DNA of 64,000 nt from Halomonas sp. TD01 (GCF_923868895.1 NZ_OV350343.1:2604001-2668000); one strand, 5' to 3'; shown: positions 27,692 through 36,982, counted from the stretch's first letter. The notes: generated from the sequence alone by a model not told the origin. Translations and numbers: made by a program.

Positions 27692-28149
27692 GAATTTTGA
27701 TGGTGGCTTCTTTTGGCGGTCATTTTATACAGCTTAAACGTTTGTATAAACAAATAAAGGGTGAAGCGAATGACGGTAATACGTCGTTCGTTTTCGCAGT
27801 AACTGAACAAGATGTACAGGTTGATGATGTAAATGCGCTCTATTTCACGAATGTGCACCGCGATAGCGGTATATGGAAAATTCTAGGTGCCTTTCGCCAG
27901 GCATCAACACTGCTAAAGCAAGCTAAACCAGATGTTGTTATTTCAACGGGTGCACTGCCGGGGCTTATTGTTTGTTTTGTGGCTAAATTAAAAGGTAAGA
28001 AAGTTATTTGGCTCGATAGTATGGCAAATTATCAAAAGCTGTCTTTTTCAGGAAATATTGCAAAATTTTTCTGTGACGTATGCCTAACACAGTGGGAACA
28101 CCTAGCCACGAACGACAAGCGCGTTGGCTACTGGGGGAAGGTATTATGA
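27688..28149 (+). CDS. PssD/Alg14-like glycosyltransferase subunit
   Basis: The 153-residue protein starts MRILMVASFGGHFIQLKRL, the Alg14/PssD nucleotide-sugar transferase half with GGH motif, and has PDVVISTGALPGL near 85 and GKKVIWLDSMANYQKLSFSG. In this family one chain anchors the enzyme at the membrane and binds the lipid acceptor, and the partner (next gene) binds the sugar nucleotide. In exopolysaccharide systems the pair typically adds the second sugar (glucuronic acid in rhizobial PssDE). Overlaps on both sides by four bases indicate coupled translation. Confidence 0.82.
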   Translation: MRILMVASFGGHFIQLKRLYKQIKGEANDGNTSFVFAVTEQDVQVDDVNALYFTNVHRDSGIWKILGAFRQASTLLKQAKPDVVISTGALPGLIVCFVAKLKGKKVIWLDSMANYQKLSFSGNIAKFFCDVCLTQWEHLATNDKRVGYWGKVL

Positions 28150-28652
28150 TTTTTATCACAGTAGGTACCCAGCTGCCTTTTGATAGATTGCTTGAATATT
28201 TTGAAGAGTGGCGCACAGACGTGGGCTACTCAGGCAAGGTTGTTGCTCAAATAGGTGAAGATAGCCACTTCAGCAGCCCCTCGATAGAAATTTTTAAAAC
28301 ATTATCGAGTGAGCAGTACTACCACTGGTTCTGTCAGGCTGAAGGGATAGTGTCTCATACAGGCATGGGCAGTATCTTGTCATGCCTCGACCATGATAAG
28401 CGAGGCGTATTCCTGCCGCGTCAATACGCATTAGGCGAGCATCGAAACGACCATCAGCTAGATACTGCTCAAGCTTTCAGTGGAAAGTATCCCACACTCG
28501 AATTTTGTGCGGATAAAGCAGCCTTCTTCAGTGCGTTAAACAAGCTTATTGATAGGCGCGACCCACAAGAAGCATTGGTAGATCAAGAGAGCAGCAGCGA
28601 GCTAGGCGATAATATTGCGACATACCTTGGCATAAAGGGAGCGCTGTTGTGA
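28146..28652 (+). CDS. PssE/Alg13-like glycosyltransferase subunit
   Basis: The 168-residue protein starts MIFITVGTQLPFDRLL, the diagnostic Alg13/PssE start, and includes a VSHTGMGSILSCLDHDKRGV block and RQYALGEHRNDHQLDTA, the donor-binding C-terminal half of a GT28-like (MurG-type) fold. It should form a heterodimer with the product of the preceding gene. I chose ATG 28146, which overlaps the previous stop by four bases, rather than an upstream in-frame ATG inside that gene. Confidence 0.85.
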   Translation: MIFITVGTQLPFDRLLEYFEEWRTDVGYSGKVVAQIGEDSHFSSPSIEIFKTLSSEQYYHWFCQAEGIVSHTGMGSILSCLDHDKRGVFLPRQYALGEHRNDHQLDTAQAFSGKYPTLEFCADKAAFFSALNKLIDRRDPQEALVDQESSSELGDNIATYLGIKGALL

Positions 28653-29770
28653 GCCATGTCTTGATTTGGACTAATATGTATCCATCCGAGTCAGCGCCGC
28701 ACTACGGCACATTTGTGCGCTCAACCGAGCAGGCATGGAGAAAAGCGCTCGGTGATAAAAATGTCGAGCTAGTGGCTATTAAAGACAAGCCCTCCGGAGC
28801 ACTAAGCAAAATCAAGCTTTATGCAGGCCTGCTAAGCAGATGCTGTGTGTCACTTTTTAAGCAGCCAACTGGAACTGTGCTCGAAGTGCATTACCCAGTC
28901 TACTTTCTGCCTATCTTGTATTTAGCGAGTTTGTTGAAGGCCAAGCGCTTTTATATCGTGCTTCGTTTCCATGGTACTGACCTAGACCAAATCATGCAGT
29001 CGTCACTGTTTCGTATGCTTTTTCGTCGCATACAAAAAAGGATTGACCTGTGTGTCGCCCCTTCAGGATACTTTCGCCAAAAGCTAAGTCATGAGCTTCA
29101 GATTCCCATTGAACGGGTCATTAAAGTTTACCCAGATAACATTGGGGAAGAGTTTGTTGCCGCCAGTAGTGAGCTTAATATCAGAGCAGAAGATTTTTTT
29201 ACAATTGGCTGCGTCTCAAGGTTGGAGCCCAATAAGAACTGCCAAGAATTACTCCAGGCCTTTGCGGAGTTAACAATACCCAACAAACGTTTGGTGATGA
29301 TCGGTGACGGCTCTCAGCGTGATGCGTTAGAGGCGTTAGCAGATCAGCTCAGCGTAAGGGAGTTGGTAACCTTTACAGGGGCGCTTCCCCGCACAAAACT
29401 TCCGAGTGAAATCGCCCAGTTTTCCGTATTTGTATTTCCTTCTGTTAAAGAAAGTTTTGGTTTAGTCGCTGTAGAGGCACTCGCGTGCGGCGTACCCGTG
29501 ATTGCTAATGCCAAGCTTCACGCGGCAAAAGAGTATTTAGAAGAAGCGAGAAATGGCTACTTTTATCACAATGGAAAAGAGGGGCTGCAAGAAGCCATAG
29601 AAGCATTTTATGCACTACCACCTGCTCAGCGTTCGGTGTTATCAGAGCAGGCCTCCTTGGTGGGCAAGCAATTTAATTACGAACAGGTCTTCACTCAAGG
29701 CGTAAGTCAAATTCTGGATAGGCAGCAGGGCGATATAGCCGATGATGAACAAACACGTGGCAGGAGATAA
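28649..29770 (+). CDS. GT4-family glycosyltransferase
   Basis: The 373-residue protein has a two-domain GT-B layout. An N-terminal acceptor domain (about 1-175) includes MYPSESAPHYGTFVR. The donor domain (about 185-350) includes GCVSRLEPNKNCQELLQAF, MIGDGSQRDAL, and the ESFGLVAVEALACGVPVI block with the two conserved glutamates of GT4 retaining enzymes. It should add a sugar to the lipid-linked repeat unit on the cytosolic face. Start is GTG at 28649, overlapping the preceding stop. Donor and acceptor cannot be predicted. Confidence 0.85.
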   Translation: MSHVLIWTNMYPSESAPHYGTFVRSTEQAWRKALGDKNVELVAIKDKPSGALSKIKLYAGLLSRCCVSLFKQPTGTVLEVHYPVYFLPILYLASLLKAKRFYIVLRFHGTDLDQIMQSSLFRMLFRRIQKRIDLCVAPSGYFRQKLSHELQIPIERVIKVYPDNIGEEFVAASSELNIRAEDFFTIGCVSRLEPNKNCQELLQAFAELTIPNKRLVMIGDGSQRDALEALADQLSVRELVTFTGALPRTKLPSEIAQFSVFVFPSVKESFGLVAVEALACGVPVIANAKLHAAKEYLEEARNGYFYHNGKEGLQEAIEAFYALPPAQRSVLSEQASLVGKQFNYEQVFTQGVSQILDRQQGDIADDEQTRGRR

Positions 29771-29775
29771 CAACG

Positions 29776-31161
29776 ATGGGTAATCCAAAAACAATGACGT
29801 TTTCGGAGCGTTACCCACCGCAGGTGGTATTTCCGTTTTTTGATGTGTTCGCCATTTTTGTGGGCGGTTGGCTGGCACATCTCATGCGCTTTGGCTCGTT
29901 TCAGCTTCATGAGCGGTATGTGTTGGCGTTAATCTGCATTGCTTTATTGGTGTTAGTGATCAACAGCATGTCAGAGAGCTATAAACGTTGGCGAATCACG
30001 CCCGTTTATCACATGTTGGCAAAACTCTTGTTGGTCTGGTTAGCCGTTGGAATTACCGCCGCATCATTAATCTATTTCGCTCACGCCGCAGAGCGTTACT
30101 CAAGGCTGTGGATAGGGTTAACGCTAGTGGCGTCTTTTCTAATGGCGGGCGGGGCGCGGTTGCTGGTTCAGTTAGGGCTGCGGCACGTGCGTTTGCGAGG
30201 TGGTGCGCGTCGGCCAGTATTTCTAATTGGGCCAAGTCAAAACGTACTCGATGTTGCCAAAGGGATTCGTAGTGCCTCTTGGGAAGGCCATACTATTGCC
30301 GGTGTTGAGCGTATTAAAGCGCCACTTAATGATGTCTGTATAGATCGCATTGCGCGACGTATCAATGAATCTAGCGCTCGGGAAGTGTGGATCTGCGTGC
30401 CCTTTGAAATGGGTGAAACGGTGCGAGCACTGTTTTACGCGCTGCGTAATCACACCGCGGAAGTGCGTTTTATTCCCGCTTTTCAAGATATGCATCTGCT
30501 GAATCATCGCATGTCGGAAGTGGCAGGCCATTACGCCATCGATTTAAGCGTTTCCCCAATGAGTGGCATGTCACGCTTTATCAAGCGTTCTGAAGATGTT
30601 GTGATCGGGTCGTTAATTTCCCTGCTTATATTGCCGGTATGTGCGGCGATTGCGTTAGCCATTAAGCTCACATCTCCGGGGCCGGTGCTTTTCAAGCAGT
30701 ATCGAGAAGGCTCCAATGGGCGACACTTTAAAGTCTATAAATTCCGCTCTATGCACGTGCACAATGAAAATAATGGGCAGGTCACCCAGGCGAAGAAAAA
30801 CGATAGCCGTATTACCAAAATTGGTGCGTTTTTAAGGCGCACATCGTTAGATGAGTTGCCGCAGTTTTTCAATGTGCTGCAGGGGCGAATGTCGATAGTT
30901 GGGCCGCGCCCTCACGCATTAGCTCATAACGAGCAGTATAAAGAGCTGGTTGAGTCTTATATGCGACGCCATAAGGTAAAGCCTGGCATTACTGGCTGGG
31001 CACAGGTCAACGGGTTGCGGGGGGAAACGGACACCCTGCAAAAAATGCAGCGGCGCGTCGAGTATGATCTTTGGTACATCGATAACTGGTCTTTATGGCT
31101 GGATCTAAAGATCATTGTAATGACTGTTTTTAAAGGTTTTATCAATAAAAACGCCTACTAA
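29776..31161 (+). CDS. Polyprenyl glycosylphosphotransferase (WcaJ/PssY-type initiating enzyme)
   Basis: The 461-residue protein has four or five N-terminal membrane helices (about 15-140), a soluble CoA-binding-like middle domain (150-265), another membrane segment near 280-300, and the conserved C-terminal catalytic domain with SPGPVLFKQYREG, FKVYKFRSM, TSLDELPQFFNVL and SIVGPRPH. Such enzymes transfer a hexose-1-phosphate from UDP-sugar to undecaprenyl phosphate, which starts repeat-unit synthesis. Full length and all motifs are intact. It is 5 bases after the GT4 gene and closes the tight part of the operon. Confidence 0.92.
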   Translation: MGNPKTMTFSERYPPQVVFPFFDVFAIFVGGWLAHLMRFGSFQLHERYVLALICIALLVLVINSMSESYKRWRITPVYHMLAKLLLVWLAVGITAASLIYFAHAAERYSRLWIGLTLVASFLMAGGARLLVQLGLRHVRLRGGARRPVFLIGPSQNVLDVAKGIRSASWEGHTIAGVERIKAPLNDVCIDRIARRINESSAREVWICVPFEMGETVRALFYALRNHTAEVRFIPAFQDMHLLNHRMSEVAGHYAIDLSVSPMSGMSRFIKRSEDVVIGSLISLLILPVCAAIALAIKLTSPGPVLFKQYREGSNGRHFKVYKFRSMHVHNENNGQVTQAKKNDSRITKIGAFLRRTSLDELPQFFNVLQGRMSIVGPRPHALAHNEQYKELVESYMRRHKVKPGITGWAQVNGLRGETDTLQKMQRRVEYDLWYIDNWSLWLDLKIIVMTVFKGFINKNAY

Positions 31162-31291
31162 CAAAATGATATAAAGTACGCTTTTCAAGGTGATGGTTGG
31201 CTCGACAGTATAAGCCCTGTAATAATGTAAGCCCGTGTGAAGGCTTATCGGCTTTTGCGAGTGTTCAACAGTCATTAGGAACCTTGCTTTG

Positions 31292-32563
31292 ATGGTGTCT
31301 CAAAATTCGCCTGCAAACGGCACACTATACACGCCACACTGGTTAACTAGTGTGGCGATTTTTCTGTTAGGAGCCTTGTCGCTGGTGATCCCTAGTGGCT
31401 ATTCGCTGGGGGCTGTGGTTCTGTTTTTCGCGGGCGTTGGTCTTTTGGTAATGAGGCGTTTGCCGCAGTTCACCGCCCAAGATCGATGGGTCATCGCCGC
31501 TTTAATGGCCTATGCACTGGTTAGCCTGGCTGAGGTCTGGTGGGATGCACAAGGCAGTAGGGGGATCGATAAACCCATTCGTTTTATACTCGCCGTCCCT
31601 GCGCTGTGGTGGGTAATTGCCCACCCTCCTAAACTCGCTTTTTTATGGGGAGGGATCGCTGTTGGGGCGATATCTGCTGGCAGTTGGGCAGGGTGGCAAA
31701 AGTTATTTGAAGGCGTTTCGCGCGCAGGAGGCCACACCCACGTTATCCAATTTGGCAACCTAAGTATGTTGTTAGGGGTGCTTTGTTTAGCAGGGCTTGG
31801 GTGGGCAGTTGTTCAGCGTCAGCGCAACGGATGGGTGGCTTTCATGCTGCTGGGGGCGATGGGCGGCATACTAGGCTCGCTATTTTCAGGCAGCCGAGGT
31901 GGCTGGGTAGGTTTTCCTATCGTGTTACTGGTGCTATATCGCGCTTACGGAACAGGGCTTTCACCGAAGCTAAAAGTAGCGGCTATTGTGGCAGTATTAA
32001 CCGCTGGTATCGCCGTCTACGCAGTGCCACAGCTTGGTGTGCAAAGTCGTGTTCATCAAGCGGTTAGTGATGTCAATTTGTATATCTCAGGCGAGAACCG
32101 CGCTACCTCGGTGGGGTCTAGGTTTGAAATGTGGCGTGGTGCAACGCTGCTAATTCAAGAGAAACCGTTGGTAGGTTGGGGAAGTAACGGCTACGAGCAA
32201 GCGATGGCGGCGCTGGGGGAGAAGGGCGTTATTAATCAAGAAGCCGCTCAGTACGGCCATGCGCACAATGAATTTATTGACGCCTTTGCCAAGCGTGGTT
32301 TGATTGGCCTGTTTGTTTTGTTAGCGCTATACATTATCCCTATGCGACTGTTTGCCAAGCAGATAAAAGCCGATAACTTAGCAGTTCGTGCCATTGCTAC
32401 CGCTGGGGTGCTGCTGCCAGTCACCTATATCGACTTTGGCCTATCTCAAGCGTTCCTGACGCATAACAGCGGTGTAATGATGTATGCTTTTTTACTAGCC
32501 TCGTTTTGGGGTATCTATGCAAACCTTACGAGGGAAGCTAATCCTGCTATGAGTCAAAGTTGA
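31292..32563 (+). CDS. O-antigen ligase / Wzy_C family membrane protein
   Basis: The 423-residue protein has about ten membrane helices and the large periplasmic loop of the O-antigen ligase/polymerase family, with GSRGGWVGFP near 200 and, in the loop, SRFEMWRGATLLIQEKPL, GWGSNGYEQAM and the YGHAHNEFIDAFAKRG motif with its key histidine. WaaL-type enzymes move polymerised glycan to a carrier such as lipid A core. A second Wzy-like gene lies at 26456, so this one is more likely the ligase, but it could be a second polymerase. I prefer ATG 31292 over TTG 31289. A terminator follows directly. Confidence 0.78.
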   Translation: MVSQNSPANGTLYTPHWLTSVAIFLLGALSLVIPSGYSLGAVVLFFAGVGLLVMRRLPQFTAQDRWVIAALMAYALVSLAEVWWDAQGSRGIDKPIRFILAVPALWWVIAHPPKLAFLWGGIAVGAISAGSWAGWQKLFEGVSRAGGHTHVIQFGNLSMLLGVLCLAGLGWAVVQRQRNGWVAFMLLGAMGGILGSLFSGSRGGWVGFPIVLLVLYRAYGTGLSPKLKVAAIVAVLTAGIAVYAVPQLGVQSRVHQAVSDVNLYISGENRATSVGSRFEMWRGATLLIQEKPLVGWGSNGYEQAMAALGEKGVINQEAAQYGHAHNEFIDAFAKRGLIGLFVLLALYIIPMRLFAKQIKADNLAVRAIATAGVLLPVTYIDFGLSQAFLTHNSGVMMYAFLLASFWGIYANLTREANPAMSQS

Positions 32564-32591
32564 TTTTTAAGTTGTTGATCCCGTGATGAAA

Positions 32592-32622
32592 AAAGCCAGC
32601 TTTCATAAAGCTGGCTTTTTTT
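32592..32622 (+). terminator. Rho-independent terminator closing the wzz-ligase operon
   Basis: AAAGCCAGCTTT and AAAGCTGGCTTT form a perfect 12-bp stem around a 3-base loop, followed by a T run. It separates the Wzy-type operon from the ABC-capsule operon. Confidence 0.9.
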
Positions 32623-32792
32623 ATGTGTATCATTGGTAATGTAGCAAAATTTAATTAATTGATTGTATAAGGTTTGTCAACGTAGAGCCTCGCTTGTTAA
32701 TACCTTACAATGGCATCGCTTTGTTAGCACAGGTTAACCACTTTTTAAGCCGCACAGCGTAGGGCAAGGGAATACGCCCGTTAGAATCCCTG

Positions 32793-32804
32793 GGCGGTAG
32801 CGTG
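32793..32804 (+). promoter_or_regulatory. ops element (RfaH recruitment site)
   Basis: GGCGGTAGCGTG is an exact match to the core operon polarity suppressor (ops) element, the part of JUMPstart sequences where RNA polymerase pauses and RfaH loads. It lies 20 bases before the lipoprotein ATG at the head of a long capsule-type operon, the expected position. The following gene has only a weak ribosome site (GGAAA), which fits the known need for RfaH to bring ribosomes to ops operons. The full JUMPstart upstream portion is only loosely present. RfaH itself is not encoded in this window. Confidence 0.82.
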
Positions 32805-32824
32805 CCTTTTTACTGGAAATCATC

Positions 32825-33250
32825 ATGTCAAATAGCCTACTTTCTCTGACGCGGCCAGCTCGCATGCTGTTGGCAGCGTTAAGCGTTGCCGTAGTAAGCG
32901 GCTGCGCTACCTATCCCAACAGCACACAGCAGCAAGCCCAATACGTGCTGAATACCGACTCAGCTAGACTGTTGGGTGACGACAACCTCAATGGCTTTCT
33001 ATCTCAAGCGCCAGCCGGGGCAGTCATGAACCTAGTGCGCAGCCCTTGGGGTGATAACGTCGAAATCATTGCCGGTGCTCCCTATCTAGCCGCCAGCGGC
33101 AGAGCGTGCAGGCAACTGCGTGTAACAGAAGCCGGAGGCAGCGCTGCCCGCACCGCCCTCACTTGCGAAACTCCCAATGGCTGGGTTAATCAGCGGGTGC
33201 TGAGTCAAAGCACCTCCGTTACATCCTCTGCAGCACAAGGGCGCTACTAA
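32825..33250 (+). CDS. Small lipoprotein at the head of the capsule export operon
   Basis: The 141-residue protein has a signal peptide (about 1-26) ending in lipobox VVSGC with Cys27 followed by ATYPN, so it should be lipidated; the residue after Cys is Ala, which fits outer-membrane sorting. The mature part holds two cysteines in GRACRQLRV and ALTCETPNGWV, resembling the C-terminal pattern of bacterial 17-kDa/RT0821-type surface proteins, although similarity is weak. Its stop overlaps the kpsD-like ATG (TAATG). A role as an accessory of the outer-membrane export complex is inferred from position only. Confidence 0.75.
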   Translation: MSNSLLSLTRPARMLLAALSVAVVSGCATYPNSTQQQAQYVLNTDSARLLGDDNLNGFLSQAPAGAVMNLVRSPWGDNVEIIAGAPYLAASGRACRQLRVTEAGGSAARTALTCETPNGWVNQRVLSQSTSVTSSAAQGRY

Positions 33251-34974
33251 TGAACGCTATTCGTCTCCTTAAACGGCTTTCGTTTAAACGCCCTCTTGCC
33301 GTTGCTTCTTTTGTTGTCATCAGCAGTGCCATAAGCAGTTCGGGGTGGGCGCAAAGCATTAGCTTGCCCAATACTATTCTGCCGGAAGGGCAGGCTCGCG
33401 AGCAGCAAGAGCAGGTGGATGATACGCCCCGCGCCGATTGGCGAAGCGGCACCTATGGGCCTGTTAGCGCTCAGCCGCAAAACCCTGATGCGTTACCACC
33501 GTTTGGGGCCAATCTGTTTAGCGGTGGGTTTCGTGGCGCTATGGGCGATGGCCTGAACGCTAGCTACCAAGTAAAGCCCGGTGATCAAATTACCGTGCGC
33601 GCCTGGGGAGCGTTTGAGTTTGAACGAGTGATACCTGTAGATGCTCAGGGCAATATCTTTATTCCTGGTTCTGGCCCATTAAATGTAGAGGGCCAAAATA
33701 GCCAGCAAGTAGAAAGCAGTGTGCGCGGTGCCATTACGTCGGTTTATCCAGAAAACGTACAGGTCTACACCAACGTACAGGGTGTTCAACCTGTTGCTGT
33801 TTTTGTGACAGGCTATGTTGAAAACCCAGGTCGTTTTGCAGGCACACCAAACGACTCGGTGCTCTATTTCCTCGATCAAGCAGGCGGTATCGACCAAGAC
33901 TTAGGCAGTTATCGTCAAATTCGCGTGATGCGTAACGACCGCACTGTTGCCACGGTCGATCTCTACGACTTCCTTATCAATGGCTCTATTGCCCGTCCGC
34001 AGTTTCAAGACGGCGATACCATTGTGGTAGAAGAGCGCGGCCCCGCGATTGCAGTGGGGGGTGATGTGCACCGCGAGCACCGTTATGAGCTACTGGGCAA
34101 CCAATTAAGTGGCGCTGAATTAGTTAATCTGGCGCGCTTGAGAAGTGGTGTTTCCCATGTTCTGCTACGCGGCAACCGGGAAGAGGGGCCCATTGCCCAA
34201 TATTTCCCGATTGATATGTTCTACGGCCAAACCATTCGTAGCGGCGATGAAGTCCTGTTCAGTGCCGATAAGCGCAGTGAAACCATCGTGGTTGAAGTGG
34301 AAGGCAGTTACTACGGGCCTTCACGTTACGCGTTACCCCGTGATGCACGCTTAAGCGAACTACTCGATGCCATTCCGGTGCCTGAAAACATGACCGCAGT
34401 GGAAAGCATCTCGCTACAGCGTGAAAGCGTCAGGCAGCAGCAACAGCAATCCATGGAAGATAGCTTACGCCGCTTAGAAACCACCTACCTAAGCGCTGAA
34501 TCCAGCACTAATGAAGAAGCTCGAATTCGCGCTCAAGAAGCCGAACTTATCCAAAACTTCATTGAGCGTGCCCGCGAGCTAGAACCAAGTGGCCGTTTGG
34601 TGGTTGCCTACAACGACCGTATTTCCGATATCCGTCTGCAGGATGGCGACGTCATCACCATTCCTGAGTTGAGTGACTCCATGCTCATCAGCGGCGAAGT
34701 ACTCGTGCCCCAAGCAGCGGTGTTCCGTCCTGGCATGAATGTGATTGATTACATCGAAAGTGCTGGTGGCTTCACCAACCGCGCCGATGAAGACCACATT
34801 CTCGTTGTTCGTCAGAACGGTGCAGTAGAAAACGCTCGCAACGTCAACTTGCGCCCTGGGGATGAAATTCTTGTCATGCCCGCTGCACCTACCCACAATC
34901 TGCAGCTAGCCTCTACGCTCACGCAGATATTGTTCCAAATCGCTGTCGCTACTCGCGTCGCAGTTGATCTGTAA
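33250..34974 (+). CDS. Outer-membrane polysaccharide export protein (KpsD-like, SLBB domains)
   Basis: The 574-residue protein has a signal peptide likely cut after SSGWA (residue 34), a poly_export domain near 95-180 (YQVKPGDQITVRAWG, DAQGNIFIPGSG), several SLBB domains (VTGYVENPGRF near 190; a second near 270-345; SGEVLVPQAAVFRPG near 480), a Gln-rich helical insert (about 385-450), and a C-terminal hydrophobic stretch. It lacks a lipobox, as KpsD does and unlike Wza. KpsD-type proteins form the periplasmic/outer-membrane conduit of ABC-exported capsules. It sits between the lipoprotein and the ABC permease. Confidence 0.88.
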   Translation: MNAIRLLKRLSFKRPLAVASFVVISSAISSSGWAQSISLPNTILPEGQAREQQEQVDDTPRADWRSGTYGPVSAQPQNPDALPPFGANLFSGGFRGAMGDGLNASYQVKPGDQITVRAWGAFEFERVIPVDAQGNIFIPGSGPLNVEGQNSQQVESSVRGAITSVYPENVQVYTNVQGVQPVAVFVTGYVENPGRFAGTPNDSVLYFLDQAGGIDQDLGSYRQIRVMRNDRTVATVDLYDFLINGSIARPQFQDGDTIVVEERGPAIAVGGDVHREHRYELLGNQLSGAELVNLARLRSGVSHVLLRGNREEGPIAQYFPIDMFYGQTIRSGDEVLFSADKRSETIVVEVEGSYYGPSRYALPRDARLSELLDAIPVPENMTAVESISLQRESVRQQQQQSMEDSLRRLETTYLSAESSTNEEARIRAQEAELIQNFIERARELEPSGRLVVAYNDRISDIRLQDGDVITIPELSDSMLISGEVLVPQAAVFRPGMNVIDYIESAGGFTNRADEDHILVVRQNGAVENARNVNLRPGDEILVMPAAPTHNLQLASTLTQILFQIAVATRVAVDL

Positions 34975-34983
34975 ATGGTGAAG

Positions 34984-35043
34984 GGTGAGGTGTGAGGGGT
35001 AAAACCACTAACACCTCACGCCTCACGCCTCACATCTCACTTA
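34984..35043 (+). repeat. CTCAC heptamer-like repeat hairpin between kpsD- and kpsM-like genes
   Basis: GTGAGGTGTGAGG on the left can pair with ACACCTCACGCCTCACG on the right around a loop of about 20 bases. The right arm is a run of near-heptameric units (CCTCACG, CCTCACG, CCTCACA, TCTCAC). Related tracts lie at several other gene junctions in the capsule locus. Confidence 0.75.
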
Positions 35044-35058
35044 TTTAAAAGTAGAGCT

Positions 35059-35871
35059 ATGGCAAATGTAAAAGGCGCGCCGAAAGGCGCCCGCACGCCT
35101 TGGCAAGTCACTCGTAGCGTTTGGTACGCCATGTTCGTGCGAGAAGCGCTCTCCCGCACCATGGGCGACCGCATGGGCTGGTTCTGGATGGTTTTCGAGC
35201 CGTTTGCCCTGGTGGCAATTATGGTGGGTATTCGTAGCTTTGTGGGTGGTGGTGGACGCCTAATTACTAATGCTCCCTTTATGCCGTGGATGATTACAGG
35301 GATGATGGGCTTTTTTCTTGTGCGTGAGGGTATGATTCGCGGCATGGGTGCAATTGATGGTAATAAAGCACTGTTTGCCTACCGCCAAGTACAACCGATT
35401 GACCCGGTATTAGTGCGTAATTTTCTTGAAGGAACGTTACGCAGTTTGGTTTTTTTGATCTTTATTGGTGGTGGATTAATGCTGGGGCTAGATATGTACC
35501 CAGATAACGCGATACGCGCTATTGCGGCTTGGTTGTCACTTTGGAGTTTAGGCTTAGGGGCAGGGCTGGTCACATCTGTTGCTGCAACATTAGTGCCTGA
35601 AATAGGTATTGTCATTCGCATGATTTCGCTGCCACTATTAATTATTTCTGGTGTTATTTTGCCATTAAATAGTCTGCCTCACTGGCTGCTGGAATACTTA
35701 ATGCTGAACCCCATTCCTCATGGATTAGAAACACTTCGCTTAGGGTTTTTCGAAAATTATGAAGTGGTGCAAGGTACCAGCATGCTTTACATGTGGCTGT
35801 TCACTTTCACCTTAATATCGCTAGGTTTGCTGATGCACCTGCGCTTTGTTGATAAGTTAAAGGCAAAATAA
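35059..35871 (+). CDS. Capsule ABC transporter permease (KpsM-like)
   Basis: The 270-residue ABC-2 type permease has six membrane segments after a cytosolic N-terminus rich in basic residues (WQVTRSVWYAMFVREALSR). The GLGAGLVTSVAATLVPEIG and ISGVILPLNSLPHWLLEYL stretches match KpsM/Wzm-like exporters. With the KpsT-like ATPase encoded at 39652 it would move the finished lipid-linked polysaccharide across the inner membrane. It is separated from the kpsD-like gene by a repeat hairpin and is 3 bases from the kpsE-like gene. Confidence 0.9.
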   Translation: MANVKGAPKGARTPWQVTRSVWYAMFVREALSRTMGDRMGWFWMVFEPFALVAIMVGIRSFVGGGGRLITNAPFMPWMITGMMGFFLVREGMIRGMGAIDGNKALFAYRQVQPIDPVLVRNFLEGTLRSLVFLIFIGGGLMLGLDMYPDNAIRAIAAWLSLWSLGLGAGLVTSVAATLVPEIGIVIRMISLPLLIISGVILPLNSLPHWLLEYLMLNPIPHGLETLRLGFFENYEVVQGTSMLYMWLFTFTLISLGLLMHLRFVDKLKAK

Positions 35872-35874
35872 TTC

Positions 35875-36972
35875 ATGCAAGTTTCCCTGCGTCGATTTGT
35901 AAAAACATCTCCCCACTGGGCGTTAGCATTTATTGCTATTTTGCTAGTGTCTTTTTATTGGTTTGTATGGGCAGAAGAGCGCTATGTGTCTCGGGCTACC
36001 GTGGTGCTAGAAAGCCCCCAGGTAGCCACGCCGGAATTCAGCCTTTCCTCCTTGATGGGCGGCGGTGGGGGGAATACGGCCGATCTTTTGCTGCTTCGAG
36101 AGCATCTACTTTCTGTTGATATGCTGCGCCTGCTTGATGAGCAGCTCGATATTCGCCAGCACTACAGCGAACACGGCGATATTTTTGCCAAGCTGCGCGA
36201 CCCTAATGTCCCCATTGAAGACTTGCACAAATACTATCTGCGCCGGGTTGAGGTAGAGTTGGATGAATATGCCGGCGTTCTGAATATTCACGTCCAAGGC
36301 TACACACCAGAATTCGCCCGAGATATGGCTGCGCTGCTGCTAGACGCTGGCGAAAACCACATGAATACAATGGGCCACCGCTTAGCGGAAGAGCAGGTTC
36401 GCTTTTTAGAACAGCAGATGATTCGCCTGGAAGATCGTTTTCGTGATACCCGCACTGAGCTGCTCGAATTTCAAAACGAGTACGGCTTAGTATCGCCAAC
36501 CTCCACGGTGGAAAGCATCAACCAAGTAGTGGCTACGCTAGAAGGCGACTTGGCCCGTTTGCAAGCGCAACGTAACGCGTTGGCCAGTTTCCAAAGCTCG
36601 CAATCAGCTGAGCTACGCCAAGTAGAGCGCAGCATCACCGCATTGCGAGATCAAATCGTCGAGCAGCGTGACCGCCTAGCGCAAGCAACGGGGAATTCGC
36701 TAAACCGCATATCTGCGGAATACGAAACGCTAGAGCTTCAAGCCCAGTTCGCACAAGAAACTTACTCCAGCGCGTTAGCGGCGTTGGAAAATACCCGCTT
36801 GGAAGCCGCCCGTCAGCTTAAACAGGTGAGCGTGCTGCAAAGCCCGCTATTCCCAGAATACCCAACCGAACCAAACCGCCTTTACAACAGCAGTGTATTT
36901 GCCATCATCACTATCTTCTTAGCCTTCATTTTCAGCATGATCATGATGATTGTGAAGGACCACAGGGATTAA
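35875..36972 (+). CDS. Capsule export inner-membrane protein (KpsE/BexC-like)
   Basis: The 365-residue protein has a membrane helix near 16-34, a periplasmic domain with long coiled coils (about 165-305, from EEQVRFLEQQMIRLEDRF onward), the C-terminal PEYPTEPNRLYNSS motif of polysaccharide co-polymerase proteins, and a second helix near 338-358. KpsE-type proteins link the ABC transporter to KpsD. SLMGGGGGNTADLLLLREHL near 57-76 is a typical feature of the family. The downstream end meets a repeat-rich interval. Confidence 0.9.
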   Translation: MQVSLRRFVKTSPHWALAFIAILLVSFYWFVWAEERYVSRATVVLESPQVATPEFSLSSLMGGGGGNTADLLLLREHLLSVDMLRLLDEQLDIRQHYSEHGDIFAKLRDPNVPIEDLHKYYLRRVEVELDEYAGVLNIHVQGYTPEFARDMAALLLDAGENHMNTMGHRLAEEQVRFLEQQMIRLEDRFRDTRTELLEFQNEYGLVSPTSTVESINQVVATLEGDLARLQAQRNALASFQSSQSAELRQVERSITALRDQIVEQRDRLAQATGNSLNRISAEYETLELQAQFAQETYSSALAALENTRLEAARQLKQVSVLQSPLFPEYPTEPNRLYNSSVFAIITIFLAFIFSMIMMIVKDHRD

Positions 36973-36982
36973 GGTGGAATTT

